A stretch of 64,000 nt of DNA from Marinomonas posidonica_A (lineage in GTDB: Bacteria > Pseudomonadota > Gammaproteobacteria > Pseudomonadales > Marinomonadaceae): assembly GCF_043643765.1 (NCBI RefSeq), contig NZ_JBHZSP010000008.1, forward strand, positions 62,001-126,000, written 5' to 3'. Below, piece after piece: positions 44,732-53,646 of the stretch. Under the pieces are notes generated by a model. The model was not told the origin of the DNA, ran no database searches, and was given only the letters and a program-made list of their open reading frames with translations. The first letter of the stretch is position 1, and every line of letters begins with the position of its first letter. The translations under genes and the position numbers were made by a program.

Positions 44732-46724
44732 TTATCGCCTTGATTCCCCAAAGCTGGATTGGAGCGCCGACGGTGCGCCCATTTCCAGTGAATTTGATGA
44801 TGTCTACTTCGATCGAGAATCCGGTTTAGAAGAAACTCGATACGTATTCTTAAAGCATAATCATTTGCCCGACCGTTGGTCTGCCATGCAACAAGGCCAT
44901 TTTGTGATTGCGGAAACAGGCTTTGGCACAGGGTTAAATTTTCTATGCGCATGGCAAAGCTTTATCGAAAACGCGCCGATCGATAGGCAATTGCATTTCA
45001 TCTCGGTTGAAAAGTTTCCCATGAGCAAAGATGCCTTGCGCTCCGCACTCAAAATGTGGCCGTCACTACAGGCCTATAGTGATGAGCTCATCGCTGCGTA
45101 TCCTGAACTTTGCCATGGTTTGCACCGTATTCAGCTCGCCCAAGGCCGAATCCAACTTTCCTTATGGTTTGGTGAAGCCGAAGACGGTTTCACCGCCCTT
45201 GATGCCAATGTGGACGCCTGGTTTCTAGATGGCTTCGCACCGAGTAAAAACCCGGAAATGTGGAGTGATAAACTCTTTCACCACATTCACCGACTGAGTC
45301 ATCAAGGCACCACGTTTGCCACCTTTACCGCCGCCGGCCTTGTTCGTCGCGGTTTACAAAAAGTGGGATTTGAAGTGCATAAAGTAAAAGGCTTTGGTCA
45401 TAAAAGAGAAATGGCCATTGGCCGACTCACTCATTCCGCCTCACTGCCAGAACGCATGTCACAAGGCCAAGCTTGGTTTAATGTCAGGTCCAGCAAACCA
45501 AATCACATCACCAAGGTCTTAGTGGTTGGTTCAGGTTTAGCGGGAGCAAATACAGCCTATGCCTTAGCAAAACAAGGTGTAAAGGTAACCGTATGGGAAC
45601 AAGATCACTTAGTTGCCAATCGGGCTTCAGGTAACCCTCAAGGTATGCTTTATCCCAAATTAGCTTCGCAGGATACGCCGGTGAATCGCTTTTATCTCAG
45701 TGCTTTTTTACACGCTACACGGCACTACCAACAGCTCGATCAAAAGAGCGCTTTTTGGGGTGCTTGCGGTTTAATACAGATCCCAAAAAACGATCAAGAA
45801 AAGCAGCGCTTTGAAAAATTACTGAATGGAAAACGTTACCCAGAATCCGTGTTACAAGCCTCTAAAGATAGAGACGATAGCCTTTATCTGCCCTTATCTG
45901 GCTGGGTAGCACCAAACCCTTTGTGTCAAACGCTGCTTGATCACCCAAATATTACAGTACAACTAAATACCCGTTTAGAAGAATTGGTTGGCGTAACAGA
46001 TCAAGCCAAACTCGACCTAGGTGAGCGCTGGATCGCGAAGAATGGACAAGATCATGACGTCTTCTCTCATGTGGTGGTTTGCACTGCGAATGACACGGAC
46101 AAAATTGCCGCCATTCCAGCCACACCGACTTACGCCATTCGAGGCCAAGTGGCCAACATCGCACTGTCCAAAGCACAACAAAGCTGTTTTCAGGCCATCA
46201 ACAGTGACAACCCACTGAAGCTAGATAAAGTGTTGTGTGAATTTGGCTATGTTTCGCCACCACTGAACGATCAAGTTCATTTTGGCTCAACATACGATTT
46301 GAATGATCAAGACCAGACGGTGCGTCTTGAAGGGCATCGACGAAATATAAAAATATTAGAAAGCTTATTGAACTTACCCAGCGAAACCTTTAACCCAGAA
46401 GACTGCGAAGGACGGGTCTCGTTTCGTTGTGCGGTGCCAGACTACACACCAATCATTGGTCCGATTCAATCGCCGCAGGCGTATCGGGAACATTATGCTC
46501 AACTGAGTCGAAATGCGAAGTGGCAATGCAATAACATTGCCGAAGAAACCAGTCAACTGTATTTAAACATCGGCCACGGCTCCCGAGGTTTGGTCTCTAC
46601 ACCTCTAAGTGGTCACTACTTGGCAAGTTTAATTTTGGGGACACCTTCACCTTTAGAACAAAAGGTCAGCCACATATTGCACCCTAGTCGCTTTTTAATT
46701 CGTGAAATGAAACGCAGTCAATGA
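44721..46724 (+). CDS. mnmC: Bifunctional tRNA 5-methylaminomethyl-2-thiouridine synthesis protein MnmC
   Basis: This 667-residue protein completes mnm5s2U34 in tRNA. The N-terminal methyltransferase (about 1-250; ETGFGTGLNFLCAW as SAM motif, FLDGFAPSKNPEMW) methylates nm5s2U. The C-terminal FAD-dependent oxidoreductase (about 265-660; VLVVGSGLAGANTAYALAKQ as dinucleotide motif, ASGNPQGMLYPKL) removes the carboxymethyl group of cmnm5s2U. Length and domain order are normal. The best start is GTG at 44721, inside the end of ppiA. Confidence 0.95.
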   Translation: MLNSYRLDSPKLDWSADGAPISSEFDDVYFDRESGLEETRYVFLKHNHLPDRWSAMQQGHFVIAETGFGTGLNFLCAWQSFIENAPIDRQLHFISVEKFPMSKDALRSALKMWPSLQAYSDELIAAYPELCHGLHRIQLAQGRIQLSLWFGEAEDGFTALDANVDAWFLDGFAPSKNPEMWSDKLFHHIHRLSHQGTTFATFTAAGLVRRGLQKVGFEVHKVKGFGHKREMAIGRLTHSASLPERMSQGQAWFNVRSSKPNHITKVLVVGSGLAGANTAYALAKQGVKVTVWEQDHLVANRASGNPQGMLYPKLASQDTPVNRFYLSAFLHATRHYQQLDQKSAFWGACGLIQIPKNDQEKQRFEKLLNGKRYPESVLQASKDRDDSLYLPLSGWVAPNPLCQTLLDHPNITVQLNTRLEELVGVTDQAKLDLGERWIAKNGQDHDVFSHVVVCTANDTDKIAAIPATPTYAIRGQVANIALSKAQQSCFQAINSDNPLKLDKVLCEFGYVSPPLNDQVHFGSTYDLNDQDQTVRLEGHRRNIKILESLLNLPSETFNPEDCEGRVSFRCAVPDYTPIIGPIQSPQAYREHYAQLSRNAKWQCNNIAEETSQLYLNIGHGSRGLVSTPLSGHYLASLILGTPSPLEQKVSHILHPSRFLIREMKRSQ

Positions 46725-46726
46725 CA

Positions 46727-46794
46727 TTAAAAAGCCTCTCTTTGCTTCTTACTCAAGGCTAGCCTTGGAGGAAGTAAAGGATGAGGCTTTTTAA
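46727..46794. terminator. Long near-symmetric hairpin, likely bidirectional terminator
   Basis: The outer 12-bp stem TTAAAAAGCCTC (46727-46738) with GAGGCTTTTTAA (46783-46794) is perfect. A middle stem (46740-46748 with 46771-46779, one G-U pair) and an inner stem (CAAGGC with GCCTTG) follow inward, making a 68-base palindrome between convergent mnmC and the small gene. The T run after the outer stem favours termination on both strands. Confidence 0.75.
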
Positions 46795-46810
46795 AGACGG
46801 CCAATTGGCT

Positions 46811-47140
46811 TTAGGATTCAAACAGCTCGCAAGCACTAGGAATCAAATCGGCAAAACGCGTCGCGGTCTGTGGACGCATGACAATTTCATTGAGATTCGG
46901 CGACAAAGTTTGCAGCGTTTTACTGAGTTGTTGCAAACTCGGGTTCATTGGCTCATAAGGATATTCATGATCCTGTAAACTCAGCTTATGCAGTTCGTCT
47001 AATTCATCTTGTAAAATGGATTTCATGGCAAAAAAACGATCTTTTTGATCAATATCGTTGGTTTCCCAATAGGCATCTGAAAAACAGGCATTTAGTTCAT
47101 AAAATATGTGCAATGCATCAGCAACATTTTTTTTAGTCAT
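46811..47140 (-). CDS. Small protein of unknown function
   Basis: This 109-residue protein starts at the ATG at 47140, preceded by GGAGAT; the frame reaches 47164 without better support. I do not recognise the family. It appears all-helical and acidic, with no signal peptide or membrane segment. Visible features are ALHIFYELNACFSDAYWETN near the N-terminus and YPYEPMNPSLQQLSKTL in the middle. It is a single gene between mnmC and cysE, divergent from cysE. A regulatory or binding role is possible, but nothing in the sequence shows it. Confidence 0.7.
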   Translation of the reverse strand: MTKKNVADALHIFYELNACFSDAYWETNDIDQKDRFFAMKSILQDELDELHKLSLQDHEYPYEPMNPSLQQLSKTLQTLSPNLNEIVMRPQTATRFADLIPSACELFES

Positions 47141-47245
47141 ATTATCTCCAACTTTGTTGAGCAATCTAACACTTGCCCCTTGTAATGTTTAACCCTAACC
47201 TTATAACCTACATTCTAAACTTGAATTAACATAGGTGAATACCCC

Positions 47246-48082
47246 TTGAGCGTATCAATGAGTCATGCTGTGACATCTGACAATTTATGGCAATCTTTAC
47301 AGGCTGAAGCTAAAAAGCTAGCCCAAGATGAACCCATCCTGGCCAGTTATTTTAACACCACCATATTACGTCATGACTCTTTGTGTTCTGCGTTAAGTTT
47401 TTTGCTCGCCAGCAAGTTAGACAGTATTTCTATCCCCGCTATGGTGTTACGCGAGGTTTTCGAAGAAGCCATGGCCGATACTCACTCTGGCATTGTCCGC
47501 TGCATCGAGCAAGACATTTTAGCGATTAATGAACGGGATGCTGCTTGCGACGGCTTCACTACGCCACTGCTATTTTTCAAAGGCTTCCACGCACTGCAGA
47601 CCTATCGAGTGGCAAACTGGCTATGGAAAAATAATAGAAGAAGCTTGGCATTATATCTACAAGGTCAAATGTCGATGGCATTCAGTGTCGACATTCACCC
47701 TGCGGCCACCATAGGCTGCGGTGTCATGCTTGATCACGCCACAGGCTTAGTGGTCGGTGAAACCTGTGTCATTGAGGACAACGTGTCCATCCTGCAATCG
47801 GTTACCCTTGGTGGTACCGGCAAAGAGCATGGCGACCGTCACCCTAAAATACGCTCAGGCGTGCTGATCGGTGCGGGCGCGAAAATTCTTGGCAACATTG
47901 AAGTAGGTGAAGGGGCGAAAGTGGGCGCTGGTAGCGTGGTACTAGAACCCGTTGAACACCACACCACTGTCGCTGGCGTTCCAGCAAAAGTGGTTGGTCG
48001 AAACACTGAGGAAGAACCTGCCTTGGTGATGGATCATAACATCAACCATTGCTTGCGAGATTGCGACAAAACAACCTCTTAA
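47246..48082 (+). CDS. cysE: Serine O-acetyltransferase
   Basis: This enzyme makes O-acetylserine from serine and acetyl-CoA, the first step of cysteine synthesis. The 278-residue protein has an N-terminal helical domain (DEPILASYFNTTILRHDSL) and a left-handed hexapeptide beta-helix (about 140-245) with DIHPAATIGCGVMLDHATG (catalytic His/Asp) and the acyl-CoA loop VTLGGTGKEHGDRHPKI. The TTG at 47246 has AGGTGA eight bases upstream, while the ATG at 47258 has no obvious ribosome-binding site, so the TTG is preferred. Confidence 0.94.
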   Translation: MSVSMSHAVTSDNLWQSLQAEAKKLAQDEPILASYFNTTILRHDSLCSALSFLLASKLDSISIPAMVLREVFEEAMADTHSGIVRCIEQDILAINERDAACDGFTTPLLFFKGFHALQTYRVANWLWKNNRRSLALYLQGQMSMAFSVDIHPAATIGCGVMLDHATGLVVGETCVIEDNVSILQSVTLGGTGKEHGDRHPKIRSGVLIGAGAKILGNIEVGEGAKVGAGSVVLEPVEHHTTVAGVPAKVVGRNTEEEPALVMDHNINHCLRDCDKTTS

Positions 48083-48105
48083 AGTTTGACAAAACTCCCC
48101 TTAAA

Positions 48106-48139
48106 GACAATAACGACCTCACATGAGGTCGTTATTGTC
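48106..48139. terminator. Hairpin between convergent cysE and the YheU-type gene
   Basis: A 15-bp near-perfect stem, GACAATAACGACCTC (48106-48120) with GAGGTCGTTATTGTC (48125-48139), encloses four bases. It contains the stop codon of the minus-strand gene (TGA at 48119-48121). The T run is weak, so it may act mainly as a shared 3' end. Confidence 0.7.
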
Positions 48140-48355
48140 CAATGCTGACTTAGACACCATGGTGATGGTTTCGCTTTCCGTATCAAATAACAATACGGCC
48201 TCACCCGTCTGCAATACGCGTAATGCTTGCTCACGCTTCTGAAGCGCCGATAACTCATAATTTCCGTAATCGGTACCCTCTCTCGAAACGATATCATCCA
48301 GAATGTTTTCCAGCGTTTCTGTGGTCAGTGAATCATAAGGAATGAGTGTGTCCAT
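48119..48355 (-). CDS. UPF0270 (YheU-type) small protein
   Basis: This 78-residue acidic protein begins MDTLIPYDSLTTETLENIL, followed by DDIVSREGTDYGNYELSALQKREQ. The pattern (LIP..L...TL..L...V.REGTDYG) is that of UPF0270/YheU, a family without assigned function, although the C-terminus is more divergent than usual. It starts immediately after the ligA stop (adjacent codons), so it is cotranscribed with ligA. Confidence 0.8.
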   Translation of the reverse strand: MDTLIPYDSLTTETLENILDDIVSREGTDYGNYELSALQKREQALRVLQTGEAVLLFDTESETITMVSKSALDNNDLM

Positions 48356-50377
48356 TTAGATGACTCCATGTTCTTCAAACAAAGCAATAACGCCAGCTTC
48401 ATCAATGATCGGCACATCCAAAGATAGTGCTTTGGTTAATTTTGAGCCGGCTTTTTCGCCAGCGACTAAGCAATCGGTTTTTGCTGACACAGAACCACTG
48501 ACTTTCGCCCCCAGCCCCTGCAATTTATCCTTCACTTGATCACGACTAAACTGGCTCAAAGATCCCGTTACCACATAAGTTTTACCCGCTAAAGGCAACT
48601 CGCCTTGATCTTCGGCGTGTTTGGTCTGCCAAACCACGCCTGCCTCCAACAACCCCTGAATGGTTAAGCGATTCACCTCTTGATCAAAAAACATTCGAAC
48701 ATGTTGCGCCACAATCGGACCAACGTCTTCGACTTCCACCAAGGCTTCTTGATCCGCGCTCATCAAAGCCTCTAGTTCGGTAAAGTAGTTGGTCAGCGCA
48801 CGAGCGGTCGCCTCGCCCACTTCACGAATACCTAACGCATAAATAAAGCGATTAAACTGGGTCTGTTTAGCCGCTTCAATGGAGGTCAATAAATTGTCGA
48901 CTGATTTCTGTCCCATGCGTTCCATGGCCAGCAGTGCGGTTTTCTGATCCGTTAAACGAAAAATATCCACCGGCGTTTTAACCAGTTTTTGATCAACTAA
49001 CTGTTCAATCAACTTATCCCCTAAGCCATCAATGTCCATGGCTTTACGAGACACAAAATGCTTTAAAGATTCTTTCAATTGAGCACCGCATACCAGCCCA
49101 CCGGTACAGCGCACCACGGCTTCGCCTTCTACTTGCTCCACGTCTGACCCACAGACAGGGCAAGCGGAGGGAAATACCACAGAAGACGAATCGTCAGGAC
49201 GTTTCTCTTGCAGAACTTGCACCACTTGCGGAATCACGTCACCTGCGCGACGAATCACCACATAGTCTTTTACTTGCACTCCTAAGCGCGCAATTTCATC
49301 TTTATTATGCAAGGTCGCATTCGACACCGTTACACCACCAACAAAAACTGGCTCTAAACGGGCTACTGGAGTAATCGCACCAGTTCGGCCGACTTGAAAA
49401 TCAATGCCCAGCACTTGAGTCATTTCTTCTTGTGCAGGGAATTTACGTGCAATGGCCCAACGCGGTGCACGCGCAATAAACCCCAACTGATTCTGCAAGC
49501 TAATGTCATCGACTTTGTAGACTATGCCATCAATGTCATAGGACAAACCCGCTCGCTTTTCGCTCAGCATGTCATAATATTCAATACACCCTTGAGCACC
49601 TTTGACTCGCGCCATCAGATCATTAGTACGAAAGCCCCACTCACTCAGTTGCAGCAGGCCATCATAATGACTACCTGGCTGTTGCCAACCTTCTACATAA
49701 CCAATGGAGTATGCACACATCACCAAAGGACGTGATGCTGTCACTTTCGGATCCAACTGTCGTAAGCTACCCGCTGCCGCATTACGTGGATTAACAAAGG
49801 TTTTCTCACCCAGTTCCGCCGCTTGCTGGTTCAGCTTATCAAAGCCGTCTTTTGGCATATAAATTTCACCACGTACTTCCAACACGGCAGGCGGAGTCTC
49901 TGTTCTTAATTTTAGCGGCACAGAATATAAGGTTTTAATGTTGGAGGTAATGTCCTCACCGGATAAACCGTCCCCTCGAGTAACGCCCCGCACTAAGCGA
50001 CCATTTTCATAACGTAGACTAATGGCCAAACCATCTAATTTAGGCTCGCAGCAATACACTATTTCTTGTTCAGCACCGAGTAGCTTAGTCACACGCTGAT
50101 CAAAGTCTTGTAGTGACTCATCGTCAAACGCATTATCAAGGGACAACATAGGCACAGTATGCGCCACATTGGCGAAACCATTATCAGGCTTTTCACCAAC
50201 ACGTTGAGTGGGCGAATCCGTTTGAATCCAATCTGGGTGTTCTGCTTCCACAGCTTGCAATAAGCGATATTGGCGATCGTACTCAGCGTCTGGCACCATG
50301 GGCGCATCTTTAACATGATAGGCATAGCTGTAATCGTTCAACTGCTCAATTAGAGCCAGCATTTGTTCACGATTCAT
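48356..50377 (-). CDS. ligA: NAD-dependent DNA ligase
   Basis: This enzyme seals nicks in DNA using NAD+. It has domain Ia (YSYAYHVKDAPMVPDAEYD), the adenylation domain with the nucleophile Lys in CEPKLDGLAISL, the OB fold, a Cys4 zinc finger (CPVCGSDVEQVEG.. with CTGGLVC), helix-hairpin-helix repeats, and a C-terminal BRCT domain (KTYVVTGSLSQFSRDQVKD). From ATG 50377 it is 673 residues, close to E. coli LigA (671). ATG 50395 is an alternative. It follows zipA, from which it is separated by a hairpin. Confidence 0.96.
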   Translation of the reverse strand: MNREQMLALIEQLNDYSYAYHVKDAPMVPDAEYDRQYRLLQAVEAEHPDWIQTDSPTQRVGEKPDNGFANVAHTVPMLSLDNAFDDESLQDFDQRVTKLLGAEQEIVYCCEPKLDGLAISLRYENGRLVRGVTRGDGLSGEDITSNIKTLYSVPLKLRTETPPAVLEVRGEIYMPKDGFDKLNQQAAELGEKTFVNPRNAAAGSLRQLDPKVTASRPLVMCAYSIGYVEGWQQPGSHYDGLLQLSEWGFRTNDLMARVKGAQGCIEYYDMLSEKRAGLSYDIDGIVYKVDDISLQNQLGFIARAPRWAIARKFPAQEEMTQVLGIDFQVGRTGAITPVARLEPVFVGGVTVSNATLHNKDEIARLGVQVKDYVVIRRAGDVIPQVVQVLQEKRPDDSSSVVFPSACPVCGSDVEQVEGEAVVRCTGGLVCGAQLKESLKHFVSRKAMDIDGLGDKLIEQLVDQKLVKTPVDIFRLTDQKTALLAMERMGQKSVDNLLTSIEAAKQTQFNRFIYALGIREVGEATARALTNYFTELEALMSADQEALVEVEDVGPIVAQHVRMFFDQEVNRLTIQGLLEAGVVWQTKHAEDQGELPLAGKTYVVTGSLSQFSRDQVKDKLQGLGAKVSGSVSAKTDCLVAGEKAGSKLTKALSLDVPIIDEAGVIALFEEHGVI

Positions 50378-50427
50378 TGTGTTCTCTTGACTCATAAATC
50401 CACTCAAAATATATCGTCTAAAACAAT

Positions 50428-50447
50428 CAAGGCCCGTTAGGGCCTTG
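50428..50447 (-). terminator. Hairpin terminator after zipA
   Basis: CAAGGCCC (50428-50435) and GGGCCTTG (50440-50447) form a perfect 8-bp stem with a 4-base loop. On the minus strand it is followed by ATTGTTTT, so some zipA transcripts should end here before ligA. Confidence 0.65.
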
Positions 50448-50462
50448 TCGTCTGAATTCAGT

Positions 50463-51497
50463 TTATTGCTTGTTACGCATTAGTCGACGGCGCTCAAAGT
50501 CTCGAATTCGCTGTCGGCAGTGAGCGATGGTTTGATCACTCATTGGGGAGCGCCTTTCATCTCTCAACTCCCCACCTAAATTACGAACTAGGGTTTGCGC
50601 TGTTTCCAACATAAAATCAAATGCCTTCATGCTGTTTTTCGGCCCTGGTAAGCCCATAAAGAAACTCACACCTGGGCAATCACTTTCCCCCATGGTGTCT
50701 AAGTCAAAGGTACCTGGTTCAATGGCGTTGGCCATACTAAATTGTACGCGCCCACGATCAAAACCATCCTCATGGCGATGGAATATGTCCATTTCACCGT
50801 AACGCATGCCGCAGTTTAAAATCAGTTGCAGTAATTCCATACCAGCAAAATTTTGCTCTTCAGGGGCGAAAATATTAATCACGATGACTTCTTCGATTTC
50901 TGCCATGTTGGCATCATCATCTTCGCTTTCATCTTCATCCATGTCATCCAATGAACCTTGCGGTGTTACTTGATCAATATCTACTTCAGAATAACTGCGT
51001 TCATAGTCTTCCGTATGAAAAATCGTTCTTTGTTCATCGGTATCAGCGACGTCAGCATAACCAAGATCTAATTCATCTTGTTCATAAAAACCATCATCCG
51101 AATAATTTTGTTCGGAAATAGCCGAGTCACCAAAATCTCGTTCCGGTACAAGGGAGGCTAATTCGTCTAAATGCAGCTCTTCTGTACGTTGTAACTCAGG
51201 GCCAGAATCCACTTTATGAGGCACATCCGTCAAAGGCGCTTTGGAGGTTTTACGGGCTGTTTCGAAGGCACTCGAAATAGGATCTTTGTGAGGGGGTTCA
51301 GGTTCATCGAGTTCGCTCTCATCAAACTGCACAGAAGATCGATGACGCAAAACGATCTCGTCCGAAGAGCGAGATGAGTTTTGACCGGTTGAATTTGCCT
51401 CTTGGCCTTTTTTGTAACGACGAAAACCATCTATTAGGATGACGACAATAATGACGACACCAATTAAGATTAGCCACTCACGCAAGCTAAATTCCAT
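50463..51497 (-). CDS. zipA: Cell division protein ZipA
   Basis: This 344-residue inner-membrane protein tethers FtsZ at the septum. It has an N-terminal transmembrane helix (LREWLILIGVVIIVVILIDG, about 5-24) followed by basic FRRYKK. A long acidic, low-complexity linker (about 50-205) and the C-terminal FtsZ-binding domain (about 208-335, with VIVINIFAPEEQNFAGMELLQ and GMRYGEMDIFHRHE) come next. This N-out, linker, domain layout is typical. It lies between ccmI and ligA; the zipA-ligA pair is conserved in gammaproteobacteria, although smc is not adjacent here. Confidence 0.92.
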   Translation of the reverse strand: MEFSLREWLILIGVVIIVVILIDGFRRYKKGQEANSTGQNSSRSSDEIVLRHRSSVQFDESELDEPEPPHKDPISSAFETARKTSKAPLTDVPHKVDSGPELQRTEELHLDELASLVPERDFGDSAISEQNYSDDGFYEQDELDLGYADVADTDEQRTIFHTEDYERSYSEVDIDQVTPQGSLDDMDEDESEDDDANMAEIEEVIVINIFAPEEQNFAGMELLQLILNCGMRYGEMDIFHRHEDGFDRGRVQFSMANAIEPGTFDLDTMGESDCPGVSFFMGLPGPKNSMKAFDFMLETAQTLVRNLGGELRDERRSPMSDQTIAHCRQRIRDFERRRLMRNKQ

Positions 51498-51563
51498 TAC
51501 TCATTCCGAATTACATTAAGTGAAAGTTGGATATATTATCAGACGAAGCGCATCAGTATTCAA

Positions 51564-52742
51564 TTATAAGGCCAGCTTGATCGTAAAAATCTCTTTACGA
51601 TTTGTAACCACGCCCCGTTTTGTGCCGATAATTTGACCTTTGGTCAAATCCGCATCCTGTAAGTTGGCCAATTTTACAACAAGATCAACCTGTTCCACCT
51701 CTGCTAAATTTGCCGTCGGCATTAAAGCATCTAGGTTTGTTAACAGGATTGGACTTGCCAAGTCCTTTGGCAACACTCTTTGTATGGCCACAGGCATTTT
51801 TTGTCCAGGCACTTGAGCATACACTAATAGCACATCATTTGGCTGCCATTGTCTGTCTCTAGCTTGCCATGTTAATTGCACCGCAATCTGATCGGTAATG
51901 ATTGGCGCTAACGTTTGATAACTAATTTTACCAAGCTGTCTGGCTTTACCAATGGCCGTCAATAAAGCCATTCGCTCCGCAGAGTTAGGGTTATAACGAA
52001 TGGCCTCTTGCCAAGCTAAAACCGCGCCTAGGTAATTCGCTTGATCAAACTCAGTTACGCCTTTCAAACCCAACGCATTCGGTTGATTCGGCGCAATAGC
52101 AAAAATACGTTGTAAGGCTTTTTCTAATGCTTCTGAGCTTTGGTTTTTGTTCGCGTAAAAAATTGCCTGAGCGTATTCAACCAACAAATTTAACCTATCT
52201 TGGCTGTCTTCAGGCAATCTGTCTAACGCTTTTTCAAATGCCAACACCGCCTTGGAATACTGACCAGCTTTTACTTCATCAACCGCTTCATAATACCAAT
52301 CTTCAGCACGATCATAACGACGGCTGCGATATTGCAAGAATGCCGAAACTTGTGATGGCGTCAATGTCTCTGACATCATGGCCTGATGGAATTGAACGTC
52401 TTTTGCATAACCTAAGCCTTGATAAAGACTGATGCTGCCGACAACCGTTAAGATGAAAAACAATAACACACACCACTCTGCAAATCGGCTCTGCACAACT
52501 GAACCAAAAGGTGTCTTTGTTTGACTCACCCTTTGCTCAACCATTAAGTCAGCTGCTAGTTGCTGTGACTCTTCCACGGAAAGCTGACCTAATTCCGCCT
52601 CATCTGCAATTTCATTTCGACGAATGTCGAAAAACGCCTCATCAGCATACTTTTCTGATCTTTGTTGTCGCCCCGAATACCAAAAAAAGTAGCCAAAGCA
52701 GCTTATTAATAAGGTGATAATAAGGAGGCTCGCAAGCATCAT
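51564..52742 (-). CDS. ccmI: Cytochrome c maturation protein CcmI
   Basis: This 392-residue protein has two membrane helices (about 4-22 and 90-110) enclosing a cytoplasmic loop with a leucine-zipper-like stretch. A periplasmic TPR region follows (EKALDRLPEDSQDRLNLLVEYAQA and GLKGVTEFDQANYLGAVLAWQEAI) and a C-terminal beta domain. CcmI holds apocytochrome c for heme ligation together with CcmF and CcmH. It overlaps ccmH by four bases and is the last ccm gene. Confidence 0.9.
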   Translation of the reverse strand: MMLASLLIITLLISCFGYFFWYSGRQQRSEKYADEAFFDIRRNEIADEAELGQLSVEESQQLAADLMVEQRVSQTKTPFGSVVQSRFAEWCVLLFFILTVVGSISLYQGLGYAKDVQFHQAMMSETLTPSQVSAFLQYRSRRYDRAEDWYYEAVDEVKAGQYSKAVLAFEKALDRLPEDSQDRLNLLVEYAQAIFYANKNQSSEALEKALQRIFAIAPNQPNALGLKGVTEFDQANYLGAVLAWQEAIRYNPNSAERMALLTAIGKARQLGKISYQTLAPIITDQIAVQLTWQARDRQWQPNDVLLVYAQVPGQKMPVAIQRVLPKDLASPILLTNLDALMPTANLAEVEQVDLVVKLANLQDADLTKGQIIGTKRGVVTNRKEIFTIKLAL

Positions 52743-53140
52743 TTGCTGCTCCTACGACGGTTTTTCGTCAGTACGACCACAAATAACACAACGCCACCTG
52801 ATAGCAGAATAAAGGGACCATACCAGAGCAAAAAAGTGGCTGGCGTATTTTGTGGTCGGTAAAGTACAAAGGTGCCATAACGTGCGACCATGTAATCCAC
52901 TATTTCTTGATCGGTTTTACCTGTTTCAATCATGCTGTGCACTTGATGTCTTAAATCCACAGAAATACCCGAATTAGAGTCAGCAAGGTTTTGATTTTGA
53001 CACTTTGGACAACGTAGCTCTTTAATCAAGCTTTGATAACGCACTTGATTCAATTCAGAACGAAAGGTCATTAGCTCTTCCGCAAACGCAGCATTCACGA
53101 AACCAAATAAAGCTAAACAGATCAGGAGTTGTTTAATCAT
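52739..53140 (-). CDS. ccmH: Cytochrome c maturation thiol-reductase CcmH (CcmL type)
   Basis: This 133-residue protein has a signal peptide (LLICLALFGFVNAAFA), the heme-attachment redox motif LRCPKC (about 42-47), the segment SISVDLRHQVHSMI, and a C-terminal membrane helix (LLWYGPFILLSGGVVLFVVVL). It reduces or holds the CXXCH thiols of apocytochrome. The open frame extends to 53326, but ATG 53140 overlaps the ccmG stop by one base (TGATG) and restores the signal peptide. Confidence 0.93.
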   Translation of the reverse strand: MIKQLLICLALFGFVNAAFAEELMTFRSELNQVRYQSLIKELRCPKCQNQNLADSNSGISVDLRHQVHSMIETGKTDQEIVDYMVARYGTFVLYRPQNTPATFLLWYGPFILLSGGVVLFVVVLTKNRRRSSK

Positions 53141-53646
53141 CACAAATACGCCTTGATTACTTGCCAACTTTGCGCATTCAAAACACCCTGTAATCGATAA
53201 GCAATTTTCCCTTCTGCATTGATCACAAAGGTTTCTGGTGCGCCCGTCACCCCCATATCCAAACCAAACTGACCTAACTCGTCCATCAACACCAAAGTAT
53301 AGGGATTGCCTTTGTCCCGTAACCATTGCATCGCCGCTGCTTGCTGGTCTTTGTAATCAATACCAACTATGGTCACACCTTGCTCAGCTAAGGTCATTAA
53401 ATATGGGTGTTCAACATGACAAGATGGACACCAGGTTCCCCAAAAATTAATTAAATACGAGCCTTTGGGTAAATCGCTCGTCTGTTTGACTTGCTCTCCC
53501 TCTAGGGTCACTAACTGAAACGAAGGAACAGGCTGACCAATCAAAGCTGATGGCATGTATTGGGTGTCTTTACCCAATAAAAAATAGAACACAACCCCCA
53601 AAACCAAGAACACCAGAAAAGGCAGGAATAATATAGTGCGTCTCAT
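53140..53646 (-). CDS. ccmG: Thiol:disulfide interchange protein CcmG/DsbE
   Basis: This 168-residue membrane-anchored thioredoxin-like protein has an N-terminal helix (about 5-22) and the active site FWGTWCPSCHVEHP (CPSC at about 78-81). A cis-Pro region follows at VTGAPETFVINAEG. It supplies reductant for apocytochrome c thiols in the periplasm. The frame is open to 53736, but ATG 53646 overlaps the ccmF stop (TAATG) and gives the usual length. Confidence 0.94.
   Translation of the reverse strand: MRRTILFLPFLVFLVLGVVFYFLLGKDTQYMPSALIGQPVPSFQLVTLEGEQVKQTSDLPKGSYLINFWGTWCPSCHVEHPYLMTLAEQGVTIVGIDYKDQQAAAMQWLRDKGNPYTLVLMDELGQFGLDMGVTGAPETFVINAEGKIAYRLQGVLNAQSWQVIKAYL

Noticed and set aside
52739..53326. 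Longer CcmH with a 62-residue Cys-rich leader
   Set aside because: The leader is an alternative frame of ccmG; ATG 53140 provides a proper signal peptide and the usual overlap.
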